A model generated the notes under the pieces. That model did not search any database and had not been told where the DNA came from. It was given only the letters and a program-made list of their open reading frames with translations. A stretch of DNA of 64,000 nucleotides from Progne subis subis (lineage: Eukaryota > Chordata > Aves > Passeriformes > Hirundinidae): contig JAKJHU010000075.1 of the NCBI GenBank assembly GCA_022316685.1, positions 1,488,001-1,552,000 on the forward strand, read 5' to 3'. This document shows, in pieces, positions 27,682 to 39,605 of this stretch. The first letter of the stretch is position 1. Each line of letters opens with the position of its first letter. Position numbers and translations under genes: made by a program.

Positions 27682-27734
27682 TATATGATGAACTTAGCTT
27701 CCTAAAATATATATTTCATTAAGTTCATCATATA
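27682..27734. repeat. Perfect inverted repeat (hairpin)
   Basis: TATATGATGAACTTA at 27682-27696 pairs perfectly with TAAGTTCATCATATA at 27720-27734 across a 23-nt loop. It is not followed by features of a known RNA. Confidence 0.9.
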
Positions 27735-27804
27735 AAAATTATTTATGGTTCAACTAATTATAGGTTTTCAGAATATTTATGATTTATAAAAATAAGTGTC
27801 TTAA

Positions 27805-28060
27805 TTACAGAATTAGAGAATAATTTACTTCAAAAGAGACCTCTAGAAGATATCTAGTCAGCAAGCCCCTTTTCACAATGGGAGCAGGTTGCCTAGTGAC
27901 AATCTTGACTCTCTTCAAGGACAGAAACTCACAGCCCCTTTGTGCAATCTCTTCATCATTTAAACACCTTCAGCGCAACAACAGCCACCTTTGCTGTGAG
28001 AGCACATGGTCAACTCCTTGTCCTCAAGATCCTTGGAGCCTTTTCTGCAGCTGTCAGGGT
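27805..28060 (-). mobile_element. CR1 LINE 3' fragment, old
   Basis: A reverse-complemented CR1 tail (AGAATTAGAGAATAATTTAC, then AAAGAGACCTCTAGAAGATA) is followed by the GACTCTCTTCAAGGACAGAA block typical of the CR1 3' UTR. The far edge is uncertain, and divergence is high. Confidence 0.7.
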
Positions 28061-28480
28061 TAACTGGTGTTTTTCCAAAATACAGTTTGCTTAAAGAAAA
28101 TCACCAAGTTGTGAAATCCACTGCTTTTACTGTGATTCCCTTTTCTTTCATTTCCCTTTTCTTTCATTCACATTTGATTTTCGTGCTGGTTGTTTGACAC
28201 TGAGTCTCAAAAACATTTTTGGTATACAAATTTCATTTGTACCTAAGACATTTTCTGAGGTTACCTTTAGGGAACTCTGCAAGATGAAATAAAGCAGACT
28301 TCTATTTACTTTGGAAAGCACCCAGCAGCTAGTGTTCATACAGTGGAAACATACCACAGCACACATTTAATAATGAGAATGGACAACCTTAAAGGTCTGG
28401 ACAAACCCAGCAAGAACTATTGAAATCTTCTTTTTTCAGACACACAGTTTCAAAATTTCATTCAGCAGCAAGGCAGAGGG

Positions 28481-28640
28481 GTTGGGGGGGAGGGGGGGAG
28501 TGGTTTGTTGGTTGGTTGGTTGGTTGGTTGGTTGGTTGGTTTGTTTGTTTTGGGGTTTGGGTTTTTGGTAGGATTTTTTGGTTTTGATTTGGGGACTTTT
28601 TTGGTTTTGTTTGTTTGGCTTGTTGGTTGGTTTGTTTTTT
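28481..28640. repeat. G/T-rich tract with (TTGG)n core
   Basis: A G-rich start (two runs of seven or more G at about 28484-28498) is followed by pure TTGG repeats at 28507-28541. TTTG/GGTTT variants continue to about 28640. Confidence 0.92.
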
Positions 28641-30149
28641 TGTAACATGTTTCTTAGGGGCTAGTTTTAGAAGTCTGAATTGAGAATGTTCATCCAGTAA
28701 GTTTTTATTTTGATCACATGTCAATGGACTGTGGCAAAGGCAATATACCTCTGTTATGTCAAACCTAGGAATCTTTGTTTTTGCTGTCTTCAGTAGCCAC
28801 GTATAGATCATTTGAGAAATTGCTGATACCACTCTAACAAACAAGTAATAATCATTATCTTGGAGCACCCAGATTACTTGCCTGAACAAAAATTTTAACA
28901 GCATTTAGTATCCATAATGACTTACATTTAAAGCTCATTGACTCAGTAGGAAAACTAGCATAGCCTTTAGTGCATATTTGATTAAAGGCATTTGATCTTA
29001 GGGAAATTGAATAATCTATAAAATAAGGATCAGGAGGTTTTTCTCTTGTAAAAGTAATTGAAATTCCTATAGGGAAAGAACAAAGTACGCATTATTACTC
29101 TTTTTATCTCTATTAAGAAATTTTGTTTTATCAAGTTTCTTTTAATTCATTATATGAGTAATTTAAAGCATTTTAGGGTCTCATGTATTTGGCATGCGAT
29201 TTGGTTCTTTCTCTTGAAGCAAGGTGGTTACTATGGAAACAAAGACACTGGAAGATTTGCATCACTGTTAACTTCAGGAACAAATACATTAATTATGAAA
29301 ACAAAGAAAACTTTGAATTATAAAGTAAAATAAGTTCCTTATTAATTAAAAAATCATGGGTAAAAACTAGTTTTATATATTCGATAGGAACCACTCTGGC
29401 AAAAACAAATGAAAAAAATGGAAGTTAATGGAAATGTCATTTCAATATTCAATAATTTTATCTAGAATATGTAATTCCCAAAATGTAGGTCCTATATCCT
29501 GCATAAACAAAGTGAAAGGCTTACCAAAACTGACTTTTTTCCTATCAGAATGTAACAGCAATTTAGAGAGTAGACATCTTGACATAGTTACACAGGCAAT
29601 ATAGGGCATGGCCCTCCTGGCCACTCCTTACTTATTTGCACAATTACTTCTTGGCCATCTCACAGACGTGGGGCAAACCAGCTCATGTACAGAAATAAGG
29701 AGTCAAAGGCCCCCATTTTGGGAGAGCCTGACATCCTGAGGGTTTGCAAATCTTGCCAGGCTTTGCTTTCCAAGCATCTGGAGATACAGGAAAGTATGGA
29801 CCCGGCCAGTAAGATTTAGAGAGATGTCAGTTCTCCTCTCCTGTACGTAACTCACTTTTAACTGTTAATGGCACTGTAGCGTTCAAAATCAGGGAACGGT
29901 TACATAATTGAAATAGATTCAGACTGGGCAGATCAGCTCAAAATATAGCCATGAGCTCAGCGAGCTAGAATGAGAGGCCAAGCTAACCTGTAGGTTGATT
30001 TCACTGGAGTGTTTGCTAAAACACATCCATATTTACATGCATGCCCATGCACATGCACACAGAGCTATACTTAAAAGAATGAATCAGTTACAGATACAGC
30101 TCTTTAACTAATAAGAGTGGTCAATAAATCATCAACTGTACATCTCACC

Positions 30150-30480
30150 CTTTGGAAGGGACCTCCCAAGGTGATATGTTTCAAACTTTCATGTAAAAGG
30201 GAGCCTAGATGATTATGTAGTCTGTCCAAACCTCCAGTGACGAGGACTCTCCCTTGTCCCTGGGGAGGCTATTTTAGTAAATGATTGTTCCCACTGTAAA
30301 ACATGTATTTTTTACATTGAGGCAATATTTTTTCCAGTGCAATTTGTACCCGTTGCTCCTTATCTTCTCTATGTGGTTGCTTCTGAAGGGATGGTCTGTT
30401 TGTAGGTGCTCTTTAAGTATAGAGATATTCTCATGAGGTCCCTTGAGTCTTCACTTATCCAGGGAGATCTTACTTCAGTC
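30150..30480 (-). mobile_element. CR1 LINE 3' fragment, old
   Basis: The pattern GGAAGGGACCTCCCAAGGTG, then GCAATTTGTACCCGTTGCTC, then GAGGTCCCTTGAGTCTTCAC matches the reverse complement of the CR1 3' UTR and ORF2 end. It is degraded, and no open frame is left. Confidence 0.78.
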
Positions 30481-31397
30481 AATGAAAAAAGAGGAAATTA
30501 AAAAGTTGTTGTAAAAGAAATCAGGCTCAGCACTCAATCAGTATTTTGTGACCTCAAAATGCTATTGATAACCATGTGCAGAAACACCAGGGAGTACTCT
30601 GTTCTCTTACACCCCTTGCACATTGCATTACTCATTTTTTTTTTTTTTTTCACTTTACAGGCATGCTTTTTTGTGCATGTTTTGTTTGGCTGAAGAGAAG
30701 GTATTTCTCACAAAGTCTATAGGCTCAGCTCTCAGAAACAATGGATGTAGAAAATACAGACGTGAAATAATTCACTGGGAAAATGAAGTTCATATCTTTT
30801 CTCCAAAGAAGACTTTGTCTGAGATCAAAATCAAACTGAATTAATTGAAGGCCTCAAGTTGAGATTTCCATGTGCTTTACAATTTTTATATCTTCCCAAA
30901 GTGCCATGAAAAGCATACTTATATAATCAGCATTGACTCATGTTTTCAGCAGAAAAAGTTTGGTAGCCTTGATAGTAGGCAAAACTTCAAAGGCTGTCAT
31001 AAATCAAATGAATAATTTGTCTGGAGGAAGTCTGTATAAAATGGTCACATTATGTAAATGTGGCAAATGAAATGTTAAGATCTCCTCTCTCTTTCTCTAG
31101 GAATAATTGGATTTGCAATTCTCTCTAAATTGCTAGTCTTTTCAGAAAAATGTAAGGTCATTTTTCATTACCTGAATTCCTGTCATATTAGGCTTACAAT
31201 GTTTACAGAAAGATAAACAAAGCTATATGGGAGGGTTCAGCCTAACTCTTCCTACATTTTACTCCTGTTATCCCACCTGATGTAAAGATGATCAGCAGGC
31301 CATGTAAGACTAACTCAGTTTTGCATCCTTAGTTTAAGTATGCTGGAACGGATAAGATGAAACATTCTAAGATTCTTTGTAAATCATTCAAAGGTCA

Positions 31398-32215
31398 TAG
31401 AATAGAATATAGACTATGCTGAATTGGAAGGGACCCAAGATGATCATTGAGTCTAACTCTGGCCCTGCACAGGACACCCCAACAATCTCATCATGTATGT
31501 GCCTGAGAGTATTTTTCAATCGGTTGTTTATCTCTGTCTTGATAAACTTGGTGCTGAGATCACTCCCTTGGGGAACCTGTTCTATGGCCCAACCACCCTC
31601 TGGGTGAAAAACCTTTTACAAACTAAACGTCTCCTGACCCAGCATCATGCTGCTTCCTTGAGTGCTGTCACTGGTCATGCGAGTGAAGAGATTGGTACCT
31701 GCCCCTCTGCTTCCCCTCCTGAGGATGTTGATGACCACACTGAGGCCTCCCCTCAGCCTCCTCTCCTCCAGGCTGAACAGACCAAGTGACCTCAGCTGCT
31801 CCTGATACTGCTTCCACTCAAGGCCCTTCACCACCCTCACTGTCCTTCTTTGGACAGCCTCCAATAGCTTGATTTCTTTCGTGTACTGTGGCACCCAGAA
31901 CTGCCTCCAGCACTGAAGGTGAGGCTGCCCCAGCTCAGAGCAGAGGGGACAATCCCCTCCCTTGCAGGGTTGGCCATGCTGTGCCTGATGCCCCCAGGAC
32001 AGGGTTGGCTCTCCTGGCTGGCTCATGTTCAGTGCTGCTCATGTCCAACTTGTCATCAATCAGGATCCCCAGGTACCTTTTCATGGCTCTGCGCTCCAGC
32101 ATCTCATTCCTGAGTTTATACACACAACCTGGGTTGCTCTGTCCTAGGTGTAGATTCTGGAATTTGCTTCATTACTCACACCTCTAGAGGACCATCATTT
32201 TGCATTTGGCGTTTT
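31398..32215 (-). mobile_element. CR1 LINE 3' part with ORF2 C-terminus remnant
   Basis: The longest CR1 piece, about 820 bp. On the minus strand, 32123 to about 31990 encodes YLGILIDDKLDMS, the conserved segment after the reverse-transcriptase palm. Then 31960 to 31616 encodes LLEAVQRRTVRVVKGLEWK and LGLFSLEERRLRGGL, ending NLFTRMTSDST. A frameshift separates the two parts. The 3' end is at 31398, where the + strand reads CATAGAATAGAATATAG, the reverse of the CR1 tail repeat. The protein would be the reverse transcriptase of a CR1 retrotransposon. This copy is 5'-truncated and inactive. Confidence 0.92.
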
Positions 32216-32219
32216 GGAG

Positions 32220-34410
32220 GAAGAAGAGATGCCAGGAAAATGGCCCTTTAAAATTATGATGATTTATCTGATGTTAAAGAAAAGTTGGGCTACACCTGTC
32301 ACTTGCTTTCTTGTAGAAAAGGGACTATAGATTCAGGTGTTTTATTTTCTATTATTCGTAAGTATTTTGTTCTTAATTGAGCATTTATTGAAATCTAGTG
32401 TATCTATGCACTTATAAATTGCTTTCGTTTTCTGAGGATTAAATACTCTCTTTTCTGATGACAGATTTACTAAATTTACTTGTGTAAATTTGTATGCTTA
32501 GTATTAAGGCCATAAACAAAGAATCTCGTCCTTATTTCATTAGTAAAATGTTAAAAGTCTTTTCCTGTTAGAAGCTGCAAAGCTGTTATTGATTGTTCCA
32601 GTTCTGTTCCGGAACACACAGGCCTTTCCTTTGTGTTTTGCCTTTCAGGTGAAAATCTGAAATGTCAAGAAAGCAAAATTCTAACTCAATTCTAACTCTC
32701 AAGAAGAGCACAAAATAATGCTTTAGGAATTGAAACAGACCTGTATTTGTGGGTTTGAAATCTTACAGGTACACATATCTGGGCTTGTACTTGCACTTTT
32801 TTCCCTAAAAACGTCCTTTGATTTCATATAATATGATTTATCACCTTGCAAACTACAGCAGATTTATTTTTATTGTATTTTTAAATGTCTTGTGGGACCA
32901 GAGTTCTGTGGTGATATCACAAACATTCTGACACAATCCACTAATTCTTAACTCCCAGAAGTTTTATTCCAGTTTTACCTTTCAAGCTGTGTGCAATCAG
33001 AGCTAAAAAATAGAAACCGATGTTTGGTATATAGTCATGGGATCTCAGTTTTTGATGCTGTAGAATTGGCTTGAGTTACATTTGATGGTCAGACATGCTG
33101 CAAGTGATTATATGAGCGCAGTAAAAACAAAGAGTACTTGCAAACATACCTTCTTGAGCTAAAACTCGCTACTTTGAAGTTTCTTCATGCAATTGCTTGT
33201 ACTAGCATGAACAACTCATTAGTTGATACAAATTGATTAATTCACATTAGTAATTCACTGTGATCATTGCGGAGCTCAGGTAAGCGAACATGGAAGTCTG
33301 CTGTGGCTTGCACATGGAATGTTTGCTTCTGGCTGGTTTGATTTCTTAACATTGCATACACACTACTGAGGACTGTTGAAAAATAATGCGACCCTGCATT
33401 ATTGGCCTCTCAAACGATAGTTGGATTTACACTGAATTGGTTATTTCATTTCTCTGTGAAAGTGCACTCCATTAGGGAGTGAAAAATAGTTCTTAGCAGG
33501 GGAAGGAGTTATTTCTTCAGCTGTTTTGCTGTCTGTAGCATGCATCCCTCACCCCTCACCTCATCATTTTTCTTGAACATCCACATTACTTTTCAGACCT
33601 TCCTCGCAGAAACTCTTGGCACCATACACTGCCAGCAGAAACTGAGTTCAGCTCAGGTTCATAAAGTCTAGCAGGAGGTGAGGGGCATGTTGTAGCAGCA
33701 GCTGGACAAGTCACAGCATGACCAGAAAAAAATGGAGCAAAAATACAAGCATGTTTTGAAAATAGGAGTAGTGAGGGAGATCAGGATGTCTGGGAATGGG
33801 GTTGGATGCACTGATGAGGGAAGGGAAAGGAAAGCCTTTAGTATTGTACATTAAGTGAGAGAGGATGATATTTCTGCCTGCTGAGTATCTTTTTAGTGTG
33901 CTTTTCTTTCATTTATCATTGCAAAATGCAAGGGAAAAATTAAGTCCTGGATTTGTCATGGTTATTTTTCTAGTCCATCTGTATTTAAAATATATTCAGA
34001 ACTTTAGGTTTCCAGCTAAAATTTGTGGGGGGTTTGTTGCTGTTTTGGTTTAATTTTAGTCTTTTTTAGGTTTGGGGTGGGTTTTGTTGGTGGTGGTGGT
34101 GGTGGTTAGTTAATTTGAAATCTTGAGTTGATCTCTAAGGAAGTTTTGGCAATGAAGACTAGGCAGGTCAGAACAGAAATTTCACCTGACTATGACAGAA
34201 ATATGAAACAAAATCTGCTTCCAAGTCACAATCTGTTCCTTGTAATTTATACTCCCTGTTTAGTTTAAGTTCAGCTCACCACCATCACATTCTTTTAATA
34301 AGTCCCTAAGTATGTAATAAGATTATTTAATGTTGTTATCTGGCTTTATCCATAGCAAATTATAAAGTCAAAAATTTAAATATAATAACACCTGAAATCT
34401 GAGCCAAAGG
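32220..34410. other. Unannotated intron block
   Basis: AT-rich unique sequence with a short GGT repeat at 34086-34107. Nothing else is recognised. Confidence 0.6.
34086..34107. repeat. (GGT)n microsatellite
   Basis: About six GGT/TGG units. Confidence 0.88.
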
Positions 34411-34415
34411 TTAAT

Positions 34416-34466
34416 ACCTTGGACTGGCTGCCTACAACAGAGGCTAGACAGAGTTAGAGAATAAAG
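34416..34466 (-). repeat. Inverted LTR-tail-like segment, left copy
   Basis: The reverse complement of these 51 bp matches 35096-35146 at 46 of 51 positions. It corresponds to the U5-like part of the right copy but lacks a clear polyadenylation signal at its upstream side, so it is a shorter or more diverged piece. Confidence 0.75.
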
Positions 34467-34616
34467 TAATAGCAAATTCTGAACAGATAATATTGTCTCT
34501 TGTAAATGTGGCATATCCATTTTAGACAGCGTGTTTTTTTCTAAATGTGTATGTACTATAGACAACCAATGTACATCATATTCCTTATATTTAAAATAAT
34601 AGTAAAAGAGGCAGTT

Positions 34617-34800
34617 ATACAATATTATATTACAATATTATAAATAATATAATATAATAATATATAAAATATAAACAATAATATATAAATAATAGAATAA
34701 TATAATTATAATATATATTATATTATTAATATTAATATATATTATATATAAATAATAATAATATATCATATAAATAATATAATATATTACAATATTATAA
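34617..34800. repeat. AT-only low-complexity tract
   Basis: About 180 bp made almost entirely of ATA, ATAT and TAATA words, with scarcely any G or C. It lies between the two inverted LTR-tail-like segments. It can form many local hairpins. Confidence 0.9.
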
Positions 34801-35009
34801 ATGCTCCAGGTGCATGAATAATATAAACAGGTGCTCTCAAGGAATCTGATCTGGTTGCTTTTATTATTTCTAGATTTTTTCCATTATTTAAATACTGGAA
34901 AAAAATTAATGTATTCTTAGGTCCTTTTTATTCTTTTTTATCTTTTGTATCTCTTTACGAAGATACAGCAAAGCTGCTGTTAAAGAAAAAAAAGCAAACT
35001 GAAAACTCG

Positions 35010-35150
35010 TGACCATTGTCCCTCTTGGGTGTAGCCTCTGTGAGGCTTTTGCACTGCCCAAGGTGTATCTATTGAAGGCCTTTAATAAATACCTACTTTA
35101 TTCTCTAACTCTGTCCAGCCTCTGTTCTAGGTAGCCAGCCCAAGGCATCA
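35010..35150 (+). mobile_element. Probable LTR 3' end (R-U5 like) of an endogenous retrovirus
   Basis: The segment has GGGTGTAGCCTCTGTGAGGC, then AATAAA at 35083-35088, then the tail CTTTATTCTCTAACTCTGTC and an end reading CCAAGGCATCA. This layout resembles avian ERV LTR tails as I recall them. The 5' edge is not resolved and no duplication was found. Confidence 0.5.
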
Positions 35151-35745
35151 AGATATTATTATTATTTTAGTAACTCCTAAATGTGAGATCTGGTGCTTGG
35201 TCAAAAGCTTTGTATAGAAAAATACTGATAAATTATATTATCTGGTCAGGTTACAAGTATTTTAGATGAATGTTTAAGCCTTCTGTTCAAAAAGTTAAAC
35301 TTAAATCTAAACTTGAAAACAGTGGGAAACTCAAGTTCCCCACACCAAACTTCCTTCAGGGCATTTACTCAATCTAGTAGATATTTTTGCTTTGCTGAGT
35401 AGGAAATCGAGTAAATTAGAAGAAAACGGAGAGATTTACACTTCTGTCTAGAAAAAGCTCTAACCATGGGCAGCAGGGCAGTGAGCATGTGACAGAATGA
35501 GCAGCAAGGTGGGCAGATGCCAACTTTTTTATGGCATGTCTGCAAGGTATGTTATATGGTATATTCGCCACAAGAAAAAGGTGGAGCCATCAATGACTTT
35601 AGTGAGGAAATAGCAGAGTGCTCCAGAGTGTTATAATTAGCTCATGGTATACTTCTTGGCAAAATTTCAGAGGGTTCATAAACACAAAAAACTAAGCCTC
35701 ATAAAACAGTTGTAAATGGTTCTTCGATTAGTATAATTCACCCTG

Positions 35746-36182
35746 TGTCAGAATTGGGGTTTCTCCTTAGCTAGTTCAGGTGACATTTGCCTCATGCACC
35801 ACGACACTGGACAGTGGGATGGGCGTTTTCCAAAAGAGGTGCAGTTCTCTGGCTTCCCTTGGGTTTACCAATGGTGCCTGTATGGCTCCTCATGCTCCAC
35901 TAGGGCAACAGCTGGGGGTGTGTTTTGTTCACAGATGCACCTGTGTCCTCCCTAGAGTGGAACTGCTCCAGCAGTGCCTCCCATTTCTTGACTCGGAGCT
36001 GCTGGTGCTCTGTGTCAGCCCAGCTGCCCCGTGCTGCACAGAGCCAGCGCGAGTCCTGGCCGTGCCCCACCTTCTAGCCGTGCCAGATGGACTCACAGCT
36101 TCATTCTCTGGATGGACAGTTAATATCCCCAGGAGGGCAGTCAATAAATATCCTTCAATGTGTTGGTTGCCTTACTGAGACA
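35746..36182 (+). other. GC-rich island, possible LTR
   Basis: A GC-richer block in AT-rich intron that starts near TGTGTCAGAATTGGGG, carries AATAAA at 36143-36148, and ends near TTACTGAGACA. This resembles the layout of a retroviral LTR, but I found no target-site duplication and do not recognise the family. A 132-codon open frame (35780-36178) in it has no domain signature. Confidence 0.3.
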
Positions 36183-36199
36183 CAAATGAGAAGGGTGCA

Positions 36200-39100
36200 G
36201 CTGCCTCAAGTGTCAGCTTTACTGCAGGCCAGCAGAAAGAGCTGAATTAGGCTGGTGACAGGTCCACTTACCTAATGCAGGCCAAGTCACCACGTTGATC
36301 TACTCCATTTCTTACCTATCAAGTTTCCCTTTCTAGCCTGCCTACTTTGCATAATACTGAATTGTTTTTACACGTACTCACTTAGATAAGATGGAATTTT
36401 TCAACTGCAAAATGCAATAATATGTATTGACTGATTAAACCCGGATTTTTTTTTTCCACAATAAAACCTCTTAAGTAAGTACAACTTTCAGAAATGTTTA
36501 GGCAGACATCTGTAGAAATCAGGACTTTAATAGCACTGCATAAATTTTGGTTCTTTAGATATTATTTTTGTTTTGTTTTCGTATAGATGCCTGTCACTGG
36601 TAATGTGGAAAACTTAGAATTTCAGGTTTTGGAATGAAAACTTCCCAGATCTTGCTTGAGCAGGATTACATTATGCATCTCATGGGCAGGAGCTCATATT
36701 GAACTCCTGGTTTTAAACACTTTCCATGTCCTGGGAGGGTGGAAGTACATTTAGCTAGGGTGCTGCAGGACAGCTGTGCAATAGTTCAGGTTGTCCCCAA
36801 CCCCCTTCATTGCACTGGATTAGCCCATGGGGAAAAGAATGAGTTTATAAGCCTTCTAGCTCCCTACAAGTCTTTAATGACATGCGTTAAATTCAGAGTG
36901 TCTGGTATTTGCTGTGCTCTTTTAACACTTCAGCTTCCAGTTTGACTCCTGCATTGAGGCAGGAGAAAAAGGTAAAATATATTGTGGCCTCAAATATTCT
37001 TACACTTTTGCACACCTTTATTAACTCACATATCAATCCAAGCTGTGTTTTCATTTTTAATGTGGTCAGATGCTAAATCTATTCCTTCTTGATCCTTCAT
37101 TCCTGATTATTATTCTGGTCCTTCTTTGATTAATGACTTATTAAAAATTGAACTGAAACCGCCCAGATCTCAACCAAGTTAACATTTGGATACCTTCTAA
37201 TAGTTTAACTGGAAAAAAAACCAAACAAACCCACAACAATTTGTCATATACAGTCAGTGTTGTCACTGTCTAAACCAGAACAAAATTCTTTTAATAAGTT
37301 TGAATGCCTCTGTTAAAAGAAAATGCTATTCTCACTTCATTTTTGTATGTCCTTCCATTACAACAACAAAATAACTATGAAAATAAATATGCAGTGAAAA
37401 TTTCATTGACCTGTGTTCTCTGTAAACATGGTCCCTGCTATGGGCAAACAGCTTTTTAAGTACAGATAAATGTTTCTTTTCCAAACTTATAATACACATC
37501 AATGGAAAACATTTGTTATAGGATGCTATATATATAGCTCTTGTCCTGCTCTTTTTCCTCAGAGGCCCCAGGCATGAAATTTCTCTTTCTCCAAAAGAGA
37601 AGAAGCAGTGAAGGAAGACTGAAGAGCAGCTCATAAGACAGATTAGTTTAGTTAAATAAATGGGCAGAACTGCACTTACAAACAGCAAGAGCCCCTGGTA
37701 TATTTCAGGGCATGCTTTGCAGAGACACAAGAGTGTAATTGGAGGCTCTCCCTAGAATATTTTTTCTCAGTTAATAAAGATTTTATGTGGTAAAGAATTT
37801 GAAGTGCTCGGATTTCCTTTAGTTTCCACAATGTCCTGTGTTAAATAGTGATTAATATAAAATTGTGACATTCCTATGAAATACGGAAATATTTAATACT
37901 CAGTTAACATCATTGGAGTCATAATGGCTGCCCATGCAGATATTTTCATTGTGTTTTTTAATAAAAATAGTCCTGGACAATTAATTAACAGTGCAGTATC
38001 TCATGGGTCTTTCCTTGTGATATACTATAATCACTTGAGGTAAAAATCCTAGTCCCCAGGAGTCTATCAATATCATAGCTGTTATTTCTTTACACATAGG
38101 AACGTGGAGTGCAGTTGTCAGGCTCTGCACGTCTGAGACTTGAAGTCAATCATTCCTATTAAAATGTTACCATTCCCTGGCTGGACAAATACAGAGTTGA
38201 TTACATGAATACTACAGAAGAGTAATCATCTGTTTCAGGACAAGTACATAGAATAAAAATAAGTTTAGGTTTTTCCATATGCACCTGGCATGTCCATTTA
38301 AATAAAGAACGCCAAAGGAAGCATGAAGCTCACATATACCCCAACCCTGTCCCAAAACCATGCTTGATATTCTGGTAGTTATTCCATATTTGATTGGCAG
38401 CTTTTTTAATAGGTCAGACACAAGTCCTGGAGGCAACAGGACTAGTTCATGTCACTATGACGAGGTGAAAATATAACTGCAGCACATGCAGCATAATGCC
38501 TCCTTCATGGATTAGGAAGAAAACATTTCAGTGAAGATGTGTTTGCATGGACTGTGTTAGTGACAGGGAGTATATTTATGATCTCTAATCAGCCTGCAAG
38601 TACTAAAGATTGATCTGCCATGTCAACACCACCCTGGTTTCCCTGCTGGCTTCCTTCAGTAAGTTAGAATGTGATCACACTTCTGCTTTGTGGATGTTTT
38701 ATTCCTCGTCTACAGCCGTGTAACTGTGTGGATTTAAGTTACACACTTTAACTAACCCAGTGTGTAAGTGTATAAACTGTTTCATTTTGACTGTTTGTAA
38801 AGAGGTGATGAGAAAGGGGCTGTGGTTCTCAAGAAACCTATGTAATTACTAAACTTAATTTTGGTTATGCAAACTTGTTTTCCTTAAACCGGGAGATAGC
38901 CTCAAAATATGCTTTACTCTGGTCAGTTCTACATCAGGATCAAGGGAAATGCAAACTGCAGTCAATGCTTGCTGCCAAAAGGCTTTGGTCATGGTGGATT
39001 TGATAAAAATGGTGATCGGGACTATTGTTACATATACTGTCCCATAGTGTGTGTCTTAGCATGTGCAGCAGTTTCAGTGAACCAGTTCTCAAAGCTTTCC

Positions 39101-39505
39101 AGTAAGCAGTGAGTGGAAAATTCAAATGACTGCTTATATTTACCAGTGGGAGAAAAAAAAGTATTTTTAATAAGAAAAATACAGTTGCTTTACTTCAAAA
39201 GGAATTGAAAATCTTATTAGACTTGATAGATATCTGTTTTATTTTCTGGCTTTTTAAATAGACATTTTTTATGGACAGTGTCTCTGAGAAGATGATCTTA
39301 GGGATGCTTTTTCTGTCTGCTGTGACATAAGGCAGGAGTACACAACTCAGCATTTCTCTTCTTTAGAAGCTTACAATTATTTATTTTGACAGCATTTCCA
39401 ACCCATATAGTAGTTTAGGATTGTCTGTGCTGCCTTCTTATTTTAGACAAGCATTGCTTTGCGTGAGACTGTTAATTTGGCAAAGGGCATGGGTTCACAT
39501 TTGGT
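36200..39505. other. Unannotated intron block
   Basis: AT-rich unique sequence. Open frames of up to about 130 codons (for example 37332-37730 on the minus strand) have no domain signature and are not treated as genes. Confidence 0.6.
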
Positions 39506-39507
39506 TT

Positions 39508-39605
39508 TCATAGACTGATAGATTTAAAGGCTAGAAGAGACTCGTATGATCATCTAGTCTGACCTCCCACTTCAATCAGGACACAAGCCTCATGCAATTG
39601 TTGCT
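39508..39605 (-). mobile_element. Ancient CR1-like 3' end
   Basis: The text CATAGACTGATAGATTTAAA, then GATCATCTAGTCTGACCTCC, is the reverse complement of an old CR1-type 3' end widespread in birds, turtles and crocodilians. Only about 100 bp is recognisable. Subfamily assignment is from memory and tentative. Confidence 0.6.

Noticed and set aside
28458..28904. 148-codon minus-strand open frame
   Set aside because: A large part is NQPTNQPTN-type translation of the TTGG microsatellite.
31616..32026. 136-codon minus-strand open frame as a host gene
   Set aside because: It is the ORF2 C-terminal remnant of a CR1 retrotransposon.
35780..36178. 132-codon open frame as a gene
   Set aside because: No family motif; the GC-rich composition and possible LTR origin explain it.
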